Shown here piece after piece: positions 56,918-63,794 of a stretch of DNA of 63,794 nt (within the stretch, counting starts at the first letter, position 1; each line of letters opens with the position of its first letter). Origin of the DNA: Pseudomonas yangonensis (lineage in GTDB: Bacteria; Pseudomonadota; Gammaproteobacteria; Pseudomonadales; Pseudomonadaceae); contig NZ_BLJU01000010.1 in assembly GCF_009932725.1 (NCBI RefSeq), forward strand, positions 1-63,794, read 5' to 3'. A program made the translations under genes and the position numbers. The notes below the pieces were generated by a model, which saw only the letters and a program-made list of their open reading frames with translations, did not search any database and was not told the DNA's origin.

Positions 56918-58765
56918 ATGTCCGTAAAAGCGCAACAGCAATCTCGTTTGAAAGAATTGATCAGCCGCGGTCGCGAGCAGGGTTACCTGACGTACGCGGA
57001 GGTCAATGACCACCTGCCGGAAGATATTTCCGATCCGGAACAGGTGGAAGACATCATCCGCATGATCAACGACATGGGGATCAACGTATTCGAGAGTGCT
57101 CCGGATGCGGACGCCCTGTTGTTGGCCGAAGCCGACACCGACGAGGCTGCAGCCGAAGAAGCCGCTGCCGCCCTCGCCGCCGTTGAGACCGATATCGGCC
57201 GCACCACCGACCCGGTGCGCATGTACATGCGCGAAATGGGCACCGTGGAGCTGCTGACCCGCGAAGGCGAAATCGAAATCGCCAAGCGCATCGAGGAAGG
57301 CATCCGCGAAGTCATGAGCGCCATCGCTCACTTCCCCGGCACCGTCGAAGGCATCCTTGCCGAGTACAACCGCGTCACCACCGAAGGCGGCCGCCTGGCC
57401 GAAGTCCTCAGTGGCTACATCGACCCGGATGACGGCAGCGTGCCCGACGAAGCCGCCGCCCCCGTTCCCGTCAAGGAAGGCGCCGCCGCTGAAGAAAGCG
57501 ACGACGAAGAAGAAGACGAGAGCGGCGACGACGAGGAAGAAGAAGGCGACGGCGGCCCGGACCCGGAAGAAGCGGCTCGCCGTTTCAGCGCCGTGGCCGA
57601 GCAGCAGGACAAAGTCCAGAAGGCCCTGAAGAAGCACGGTCGCGGCAGCAAGCAGGCCACCGAAGAGCTGGCCGCACTGGCCGAGCTGTTCATGCCGATC
57701 AAGCTGGTGCCCAAGCAGTACGACGCCCTGGTCACCCAGGTGCGCGATGCCCTCGACCGCCTGCGTGCGCAAGAGCGCGCCATCATGCAGCTGTGCGTAC
57801 GTGATGCGCGCATGCCGCGTGCCGACTTCCTGCGCCTGTTCCCGGGCAACGAAATCGACATGGACTGGGCCGCTGATCTGGCCAAGGGCAAGGCCAAGTA
57901 CGCCGAAGCCCTGGGCAACCTGCAGAGCGACATCCAGCGCTGCCAGCAGAAGCTGGCCGACCTGGAAGCCGAGTGCAGCCTGAGCCTGGCCGAGATCAAG
58001 GACATCAACCGTCGCATGTCCATCGGTGAGGCGAAAGCTCGCCGCGCCAAGAAGGAAATGGTCGAGGCCAACCTGCGTCTGGTCATCTCCATCGCCAAGA
58101 AATACACCAACCGCGGCCTGCAGTTCCTCGACCTGATCCAGGAAGGCAACATCGGCCTGATGAAGGCGGTGGACAAGTTCGAATACCGTCGCGGCTACAA
58201 GTTCTCGACCTACGCCACCTGGTGGATTCGCCAGGCGATCACCCGCTCGATCGCCGACCAGGCGCGCACCATCCGTATCCCGGTGCACATGATCGAGACC
58301 ATCAACAAGCTCAACCGCATCTCCCGTCAGATGCTGCAGGAAATGGGCCGCGAGCCCACTCCGGAAGAGCTGGGTGAGCGCATGGAAATGCCCGAGGACA
58401 AGATCCGCAAGGTATTGAAGATCGCCAAAGAGCCGATCTCCATGGAAACCCCGATTGGCGACGACGAAGATTCGCATCTGGGCGACTTCATCGAGGACAG
58501 CACCATGCAGTCCCCGATCGACGTGGCCACGGTCGAAAGCCTCAAGGAAGCCACTCGCGAAGTGCTGGCCGGCCTCACCGCCCGTGAAGCCAAGGTCCTG
58601 CGCATGCGCTTCGGCATCGACATGAACACCGACCACACCCTCGAGGAAGTCGGTAAGCAGTTCGATGTTACCCGTGAGCGTATCCGCCAGATCGAAGCCA
58701 AGGCGCTGCGCAAGCTGCGTCACCCGACGCGAAGCGAGCATCTGCGCTCCTTCCTCGACGAGTGA
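56918..58765 (+). CDS. rpoD: RNA polymerase primary sigma factor RpoD (sigma-70)
   Basis: Housekeeping sigma factor, 615 residues. Region 1.1 (1-80) is followed by region 1.2 ([21 protein letters not shown]), a variable segment rich in Glu/Asp (about 175-215), region 2 ([35 protein letters not shown]), region 3 and region 4 with the -35 recognition helix ([24 protein letters not shown]). It is the last gene of the rpsU-dnaG-rpoD group and ends at a strong terminator. Confidence 0.97.
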   Translation: MSVKAQQQSRLKELISRGREQGYLTYAEVNDHLPEDISDPEQVEDIIRMINDMGINVFESAPDADALLLAEADTDEAAAEEAAAALAAVETDIGRTTDPVRMYMREMGTVELLTREGEIEIAKRIEEGIREVMSAIAHFPGTVEGILAEYNRVTTEGGRLAEVLSGYIDPDDGSVPDEAAAPVPVKEGAAAEESDDEEEDESGDDEEEEGDGGPDPEEAARRFSAVAEQQDKVQKALKKHGRGSKQATEELAALAELFMPIKLVPKQYDALVTQVRDALDRLRAQERAIMQLCVRDARMPRADFLRLFPGNEIDMDWAADLAKGKAKYAEALGNLQSDIQRCQQKLADLEAECSLSLAEIKDINRRMSIGEAKARRAKKEMVEANLRLVISIAKKYTNRGLQFLDLIQEGNIGLMKAVDKFEYRRGYKFSTYATWWIRQAITRSIADQARTIRIPVHMIETINKLNRISRQMLQEMGREPTPEELGERMEMPEDKIRKVLKIAKEPISMETPIGDDEDSHLGDFIEDSTMQSPIDVATVESLKEATREVLAGLTAREAKVLRMRFGIDMNTDHTLEEVGKQFDVTRERIRQIEAKALRKLRHPTRSEHLRSFLDE

Positions 58766-58767
58766 TA

Positions 58768-58798
58768 GCAAACCCCCGGCCCAGGCCGGGGGTTTTGC
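58768..58798 (+). terminator. Terminator of rpoD
   Basis: 9-bp G+C-rich stem CCCCCGGCC/GGCCGGGGG with a 2-nt apex (loop opens in practice), followed by TTTTGCTTT, two bases after the double stop of rpoD. Confidence 0.92.
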
Positions 58799-58904
58799 TT
58801 TCTGGCCCCGTGGCATGGGCCCTTCCCAGGCGTCGCAATCAAACTGCCATCCCTGCAGCGGCCGGTCTACACTGCGACCATATCGATCCTGAAACGAGGC
58901 CGTT

Positions 58905-61900
58905 ATGCCCCGCCTGCCGGCCATTCTGCTGTTGTGCCTGGCGTACTGGATGACTTCCGCCCAGGCCCTCACACTCAACGAGAATGAGCGCACCTGGCTG
59001 GCGGCTCATCCCGAACTGAGTCTGGGCGTCGACGCCGCCTGGCCCCCTTTCGAATTCCGTGACGAACAGGGCCAGTACCTTGGCCTGACCGCCGACTACG
59101 TGCGCTTGATCGAAGAGCGTCTCGGCGTGACCTTTCGCCCAGTCGAGCAAGGCAGCTGGAGCGCGATACTGGAACAGGCCCGCAGGGGCGAGGTCGACCT
59201 GCTACCCGGCGTGATGTCGACTGCCGAGCGTCAGCAATACCTGAGCTTCACCCGTCCGTACCTGGACTTTCCCATCATCATCCTGGCGCGCGAGGGCGGC
59301 CCGCAACCCAAGCAACTTACCGACCTGTATGGCCTCAAGGTCGCGGTGGTAAGCGACTACGCTCCGCATGAATTGCTGCGCCAGCATCACCCCGATCTCA
59401 ACCTGCTACCGCTGCCCAACGTCGCCGCCGCGCTGCAGATGCTGGCCACCCACCAGGCCGACGCCATGGTGGGCGATCTCGCCTCCAGCGTCTGGAGCCT
59501 GCGTCAGCTCAAGCTCGACGGCCTGTATATCAGCGGTGAAACACCCTATCGCTATCAGCTGGCCATGGCCGTACCGCGCAACCAGAGCATGCTGGTCGGG
59601 ATTCTCGACAAACTCTTCGCCGAGCTCGGCGCCGAGGAAGTCGCCGCCTTGCAGGCTCCCTGGGTCGGCAGCGTACTGGACGCTCGCAACGCCTGGCACA
59701 AAACCCTCCTCTATGGCCTGCCAGCCGTGCTCGGCCTGCTGGCGATCATTGCCATCATCCTCAGCATCAACCGCCGGCTGAAACGCGAGATGCGCAACCG
59801 CGAAGCTCTGGAACAGGAGCTGCGCAGTCGCGAGCAGCATTTTCGCGACATGGTTGAAAGCCTCTGCGCCATCACCTGGGAAACCGATTCGAGCGGGCTC
59901 ACCTACACCTACGTGTCACCGCATGCGGAGAAGCTCCTGGGTTATCCCCTGCACGAGTGGCTCGAACCCGGCTTCTGGCAGCGCCACCTGCACCCCGACG
60001 ATCAGCAGCGCACTCTGCGCAACTGCCTGGAGCAGTTCTCGGCCGGCAAAGACCACTCGCTGGAATACCGCCTGCTCGCCGCCGACGGCCGCACGGTGTG
60101 GGTACGCGACATCGTCACCTTGCTGCAGCGGGATGACCAGCAGGTGATACGCGGCCTGATGATCGACATCAGCGAAGCCAAGCAAACCGAACAGGCGCTG
60201 CGCCAGTCGGAACAGAAATTCGCCTCCGTGTTCCAGCAGTGCCCGGACATCCTGATCATCGCCCGCCGGGTCGACGGCGTGCTGCTGGAGGTCAATACCG
60301 CGTTCACCGAGCAAACCGGCATCAGCGTCGACCAGGCCATCGGCAACACCGCTACCGACCTCGACCTGTGGGGCGTGCCCGGCATCGGCCCGAGCCTGCT
60401 GCTACGCCTGCAGGACGATTGCCTGCGCAATCTGGAGCTGCCCTTTCGCCGCGCCGACGGCAGCCTGTTCACCGGTCTCATCTCCGCCAGCCCCTTCACC
60501 CTCGACAATACCCCGGCACTGGTGGTGGTGGTGCGTGACATCAGCGAGCTCAAGAGCACCCAGCAGCGGCTGCAGATATCCGAGGAGAAGTTCGCCAAGG
60601 CCTTTCACGCCTCGCCCGATGGCCTGCTGATCACCCGTCTGCGCGACGGCCTGCTGGTCGAGGCCAACGAAGGCTTCAGCCGCATCACCGGCCATAGCCT
60701 CGACCTGGTCGGCCAGCACAGCACGCTCAGCCTCGGCATCTGGGCCGACCCGAAGGATCGCGAACGCATGGTGCAGGGCGTTCGTGAGCACGGTGTGGTG
60801 CGCGACATGATTGCCCCGGTGCGCACCCGCAGCGGCCAACTGCGCCTGTGCGATCTGTCCGCACAACCGCTGTCCATCAATGGCGAGGAATGTCTGCTGA
60901 CCATCGCCCGCGACATAACCGAACGCCAACGGATGCAGGAAGAACTGCAACAGGCCGCCACCGTATTCGAAAGCACCGCCGAAGGCGTACTGATCACCGA
61001 CCTCGAACAGCGCATCACTGCGGTCAACCGCGCCTTCACCGAGATTACCGGCTACAGCGAGGCCGAAGCCCTCGGCCAGCGCCCCAGCCTGCTCTCCTCC
61101 GGCCAGCACGACAACGCCTTCTATACCGCCATGTGGCATAGCCTCGCGGCCAACGGGCACTGGCAGGGGGAAATCTGGAACCGGCGCAAGAACGGCGAAC
61201 TGTACCCGGAGTGGCTGACCATCAGCGCCGTGCGCAACAGCGACAATCAGATTACCCACTTCGTCGGCGTGTTCGCCGACATCTCCAGCCTCAAGCATGC
61301 CCAGGCACGCCTCGACCACCAGGCCCACCACGACCCACTGACCGGTCTGCCCAACCGCCTGCTGTTCGAGAACCGCCTGCGCAGCGCTCTGGATGGTACG
61401 CGTGCCGACGACCAGCTCGGCGCCGTGCTGTTCCTAGACCTCGACCGCTTCAAGCAGATCAACGACAGCCTTGGCCATCCGGTCGGCGACCAGTTGCTCA
61501 AGGCCATCGCCGAACGCCTGAGGCTGCAGTTACGCGACATCGACACCGTGGCTCGCCTCGGCGGTGACGAATTCATCATCCTGCTGCCCGGCCTGCACCA
61601 GTTGCAGGATGCCGAACAGGTCGCGCAGAAACTTCTCGCCTGCTTCGGCAAGTCGTTCCAGCTCGACAACCACGAGTTCTTCATCAGCGCCAGCATTGGC
61701 ATCAGCCTCTATCCCGCCGACGGTCATGACGTGGCCACCCTGGTGAAGAACGCCGATGCGGCCATGTACCAGTCCAAGGCCAAGGGGCGCAATCGCTACG
61801 AGTTCTACACCCGCTCGCTGACCTTCGAAGTCAACGAACGCATGGCCATGGAACAGGAACTGCGCCGCGCCCTCGAACGCAACGAACTGTGCCTCTACTA

Positions 61901-62639
61901 CCAACCCAAGTTCTGCCTGCGCAGCCAGAGCCTGGTGGGCGCCGAAGCCCTGGTGCGCTGGCCGCACCCGGTATTTGGCGACATCCCACCGGATCGCTTC
62001 ATCCCGGTGGCCGAAGAAAGCGGTCTGATCCTGCCCCTGGGCGATTGGGTACTGGAGCAAGCCTGCCGCCAGTTGCAGGCCTGGCAGGAAAGCGGCCGCG
62101 GCTTTGGCGCCCTATCGGTCAACCTCGCCGGCGCGCAACTGCACCAACCCAGCCTGCTGCCGCGCATCAGCGAGCTGCTGCAACGCTACAACCTGGCGCC
62201 GGGGCTGCTGCAGCTGGAGATCACCGAAAGCTTCATCATGAACCAGGCAGGCGAAGCGCTGGACATCCTCCACCGCCTCAAACAACTCGGCGTACAGCTG
62301 GCCATCGACGACTTCGGCACCGGCTACTCTTCGCTCAGCTACCTCAAGCGCCTGCCGCTGGACGTGCTGAAGATCGACCAGTCCTTCGTCCGTGGCCTGC
62401 CGGACGACCCGCACGATCTGGCGATCACCCGCGCCATCATCGCCTTGGGCAACAGCATGCAACTGACGGTGATCGCCGAAGGCGTGGAGACCAAGGCCCA
62501 GGAGCTCTGCCTGGCCGCAGAAGGCTGCCTGCAGATCCAGGGCTACGTGGTCAGCCGTCCGCTCTCGGCCGATGCCTTCGCCCGGAAATTTCTCCCGCCA
62601 GGTCAAGCGGTTGGCGCTGGCGAGAACGCGCCGGTATAA
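58905..62639 (+). CDS. rmcA: Membrane c-di-GMP phosphodiesterase RmcA (SBP3-PAS-GGDEF-EAL)
   Basis: Multi-sensor protein of 1244 residues. Order: signal sequence (1-22), periplasmic solute-binding family 3 domain (about 30-255), membrane segment (about 266-288), four PAS domains (about 305-430, 435-560, 565-685, 690-805), GGDEF (about 815-975, intact RLGGDEF near residue 885) and EAL (about 990-1230, GAEALVRW near 1014). In P. aeruginosa the same gene next to rpoD (PA0575) is RmcA, which degrades c-di-GMP in response to redox state and phenazines. EAL catalytic residues (E of EALVRW, DDFGTGYSSLSYL) are present. Its TAA stop lies inside the promoter of the tRNA. Confidence 0.94.
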   Translation: MPRLPAILLLCLAYWMTSAQALTLNENERTWLAAHPELSLGVDAAWPPFEFRDEQGQYLGLTADYVRLIEERLGVTFRPVEQGSWSAILEQARRGEVDLLPGVMSTAERQQYLSFTRPYLDFPIIILAREGGPQPKQLTDLYGLKVAVVSDYAPHELLRQHHPDLNLLPLPNVAAALQMLATHQADAMVGDLASSVWSLRQLKLDGLYISGETPYRYQLAMAVPRNQSMLVGILDKLFAELGAEEVAALQAPWVGSVLDARNAWHKTLLYGLPAVLGLLAIIAIILSINRRLKREMRNREALEQELRSREQHFRDMVESLCAITWETDSSGLTYTYVSPHAEKLLGYPLHEWLEPGFWQRHLHPDDQQRTLRNCLEQFSAGKDHSLEYRLLAADGRTVWVRDIVTLLQRDDQQVIRGLMIDISEAKQTEQALRQSEQKFASVFQQCPDILIIARRVDGVLLEVNTAFTEQTGISVDQAIGNTATDLDLWGVPGIGPSLLLRLQDDCLRNLELPFRRADGSLFTGLISASPFTLDNTPALVVVVRDISELKSTQQRLQISEEKFAKAFHASPDGLLITRLRDGLLVEANEGFSRITGHSLDLVGQHSTLSLGIWADPKDRERMVQGVREHGVVRDMIAPVRTRSGQLRLCDLSAQPLSINGEECLLTIARDITERQRMQEELQQAATVFESTAEGVLITDLEQRITAVNRAFTEITGYSEAEALGQRPSLLSSGQHDNAFYTAMWHSLAANGHWQGEIWNRRKNGELYPEWLTISAVRNSDNQITHFVGVFADISSLKHAQARLDHQAHHDPLTGLPNRLLFENRLRSALDGTRADDQLGAVLFLDLDRFKQINDSLGHPVGDQLLKAIAERLRLQLRDIDTVARLGGDEFIILLPGLHQLQDAEQVAQKLLACFGKSFQLDNHEFFISASIGISLYPADGHDVATLVKNADAAMYQSKAKGRNRYEFYTRSLTFEVNERMAMEQELRRALERNELCLYYQPKFCLRSQSLVGAEALVRWPHPVFGDIPPDRFIPVAEESGLILPLGDWVLEQACRQLQAWQESGRGFGALSVNLAGAQLHQPSLLPRISELLQRYNLAPGLLQLEITESFIMNQAGEALDILHRLKQLGVQLAIDDFGTGYSSLSYLKRLPLDVLKIDQSFVRGLPDDPHDLAITRAIIALGNSMQLTVIAEGVETKAQELCLAAEGCLQIQGYVVSRPLSADAFARKFLPPGQAVGAGENAPV

Positions 62640-62640
62640 T
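62611..62640 (+). promoter_or_regulatory. Promoter of the CAU tRNA gene
   Basis: TTGGCG (62611-62616) and consensus TATAAT (62635-62640) with an 18-bp spacer and a GC-rich discriminator CCGCCGG, typical of stable-RNA promoters. The predicted start is about 9 bp before the mature tRNA. The -10 box overlaps the rmcA stop codon. Confidence 0.75.
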
Positions 62641-62655
62641 CCGCCGGCCTTCTGG

Positions 62656-62732
62656 GGGCCTATAGCTCAGTTGGTTAGAGCAGAGGACTCATAATCCTTT
62701 GGTCCACGGTTCGAGTCCGTGTGGGCCCACCA
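62656..62732 (+). tRNA. tRNA with CAU anticodon, probably tRNA-Ile2
   Basis: A 77-nt cloverleaf with encoded CCA: acceptor GGGCCTA/TGGGCCC, D arm GCTC/GAGC, anticodon stem GAGGA/TCCTT around loop CTCATAA (anticodon CAT at 62690-62692), T arm CACGG/CCGTG with TTCGAGT. C4-G69 and C5-G68 in the acceptor match the elements read by TilS (lysidine synthetase) in E. coli tRNA-Ile2, so it likely decodes AUA after modification. Elongator tRNA-Met is the alternative. An integrase gene follows, so its 3' end is the probable attachment site of the element. Confidence 0.9.
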
Positions 62733-62737
62733 CCTTC

Positions 62738-62760
62738 AAAGCCGCGCATTGCGCGGCTTT
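62738..62760 (+). terminator. Hairpin terminator after the tRNA
   Basis: Perfect 10-bp stem AAAGCCGCGC/GCGCGGCTTT with loop ATT, 5 bp after CCA, followed by AAGCTTTT. Confidence 0.75.
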
Positions 62761-62804
62761 AAGCTTTTCAGGGTTGTGGCATCTGGATCAGCCCATGGTC
62801 CAAA

Positions 62805-62835
62805 GGTACAAAATCGGTACAGTACTGGTTAGCCA
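62805..62835 (+). repeat. GGTACA direct repeats before the integrase
   Basis: Two copies of GGTACA about 12 bp apart (AAGGTACAAAATCGGTACAGTACTGG) lie between the tRNA and the integrase start. The second merges into the palindromic GTACAGTAC. This position suits an arm-type binding site for integrase or an excisionase, but this is inference. Confidence 0.35.
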
Positions 62836-62859
62836 GTCTGCCTTTGGAGTCCTTATCTG

Positions 62860-63794
62860 ATGGCAACAATCGTCAAAACCCCTGCCGGCACATGGAAAGC
62901 CGTAGTCCGAAAAACGGGCTGGCCGACCAACGCCAAAACCTTCCGCACCAAGCGCGACGCCGAAGACTGGGCACGCCGCACCGAAGACGAAATGGTGCGT
63001 GGCGTGTACATCCAGCGCAGCGGCTCCGAGCGCATGACGCTGGAGAAAGCGCTAGAGCGCTACCTGTCCGAGGTGACGCCCAGCAAGAAGCCCACTACGC
63101 GCAAAGCCGAAGCCACCAAGGCCAAGCAGTTGATCCAGTACCTGGGCAAATACTCCATGGCTGCCCTCTCCGCTGAAGTCATCGCCAAGTACCGGGACAC
63201 AAGGCTCGGCACCCTGAGCAAGCGCGGCCTCCCCACCAGCAACAATACCGTGCGGCTTGAACTGGCCCTTCTCAGCCACCTTTTCACGGTAGCTATTCAG
63301 GAATGGGGCCTCGGCCTTACCTTCAACCCGGTGCTGAATATCCGCAAGCCCAGCCCTGGAGACGGCCGCGACCGCCGACTGTCCGCCGACGAAGAAAAGC
63401 GCCTGCTCGCTGCGGTGAACAGCCACAGCAACCCCATGCTGGGCTGGATCGTCCGAATCGCCCTGGAAACAGGCATGAGGTCGTCGGAGATAACCGGCCT
63501 ACGCTGCCATCAGGTAGACCTGAAAAAGCGCGTAGTGCGGCTCGCAGACACCAAGAATGATAGCGCCCGCACCGTCCCTCTCACGAAGATGGCCACCGAA
63601 ACATTCAGGGCCGCTCTGGAGAACCCCGTTCGCCCCAAAGACTGCAGCCTGGTGTTCTTCGGTGAGCCGGGAAAGGACGAGAAACGTCACCCCTATGCCT
63701 TCACCAAGACCTGGGGGCTGCTGAAGAAGAAGCTCGGCATGCCCGACCTGCGCTTCCACGATCTACGTCACGAATTCTCCCAACATTGCAAATG
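62860..63794 (+). CDS. Tyrosine recombinase/integrase, truncated by the window edge
   Basis: Phage-type site-specific integrase; 311 codons are visible and the gene runs off the window. The N-terminal Arm-type domain (MATIVKTPAGTWKAVVRKTGW...) is followed by a SAM-like core-binding domain (about 65-165) and the catalytic domain. Catalytic Arg207 (ETGMRSSEI), the lysine of DTKNDSARTVPL and the H300-x-x-R303-H304 box (HDLRHE) are present; the nucleophilic tyrosine lies beyond the edge. It starts 127 bp after a tRNA gene, the classical integration site of prophages and islands. The last residues (FSQHCK) after HDLRHE look unlike relatives, so a frameshift or sequence end effect is possible. Confidence 0.9.
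   Translation, partial: MATIVKTPAGTWKAVVRKTGWPTNAKTFRTKRDAEDWARRTEDEMVRGVYIQRSGSERMTLEKALERYLSEVTPSKKPTTRKAEATKAKQLIQYLGKYSMAALSAEVIAKYRDTRLGTLSKRGLPTSNNTVRLELALLSHLFTVAIQEWGLGLTFNPVLNIRKPSPGDGRDRRLSADEEKRLLAAVNSHSNPMLGWIVRIALETGMRSSEITGLRCHQVDLKKRVVRLADTKNDSARTVPLTKMATETFRAALENPVRPKDCSLVFFGEPGKDEKRHPYAFTKTWGLLKKKLGMPDLRFHDLRHEFSQHCK

Noticed and set aside
56810..58993. A 727-codon minus-strand frame opposite rpoD
   Set aside because: Antisense to rpoD over its whole length, compositionally odd (poly-Phe/Val/Asp stretches are the reverse of the acidic RpoD segment), no ribosome-binding site or family match.

Overview
The window is high-GC gamma-proteobacterial chromosome and reads as Pseudomonas. 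Both the proteins and the gene order (tyrS-anmK-erpA-argC-hemJ-coq7-vfr-trpCDG-trpE-gph-rpe-agt genes-murU-amgK-lptD-surA-pdxA-rsmA-apaG-apaH-glpE-prkA-yeaH-spoVR-cca-folK-folB-plsY-tsaD-rpsU-dnaG-rpoD-rmcA-tRNA) follow the P. aeruginosa PA0574-PA0668 neighbourhood. I suspect the P. mendocina/P. oleovorans group, but cannot prove the species from the sequence alone.

Layout. 1-9.7 kb: a likely rRNA-operon promoter at the left edge (minus strand), tyrS, an M23 murein hydrolase, anmK, erpA, a bactofilin, a coiled-coil membrane protein, argC, hemJ, a flavin oxidoreductase and a PLP enzyme. 9.8-16.4 kb: a DUF805 membrane protein, an SDR, an AAA+ ATPase, a SUMF1-type protein, coq7, an OsmC-like protein and vfr. 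16.4-22 kb: tryptophan genes trpC-trpD-trpG and trpE, all minus and contiguous, with a Trp-rich leader peptide before trpE, then gph and rpe. 22-30 kb: a polyamine/GABA-type ABC transporter (agtABCD) and its probable two-component system (agtSR). 30-33.7 kb: a DUF3530 protein, a DjlA-like co-chaperone, and the MurNAc-recycling genes murU and amgK; with anmK at 3 kb, three genes of peptidoglycan salvage lie in this window.

33.7-36.7 kb: a group II intron sits in the leader of the essential outer-membrane gene lptD, in the sense orientation. It has a maturase with an HNH domain and clear domains V and VI. In front of the recognisable intron core lies about 560 nt of dense hairpins and a 44-residue single-membrane-span reading frame with an excellent Shine-Dalgarno sequence. 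I do not recognise this part, and it is the most unusual piece of the window.

36.8-44.5 kb: lptD-surA-pdxA-rsmA-apaG-apaH-glpE. 44.7-49.6 kb: the stress trio prkA-yeaH-spoVR. 49.6-54.3 kb: a small lipoprotein, cca, folK/folB, plsY and tsaD. 54.5-58.8 kb: the macromolecular-synthesis group rpsU-dnaG-rpoD. 58.9-62.6 kb: rmcA (PAS-GGDEF-EAL). 62.66 kb: a tRNA with CAU anticodon, followed by a tyrosine-recombinase integrase gene that runs off the right edge and marks the start of an integrated element.

Interspersed repeats are common: palindromes beginning GTAGGAGC or GTAGCCCGGATGC, and a separate 100-200 bp hairpin family present in at least three copies whose apical stem changes in a compensatory way.
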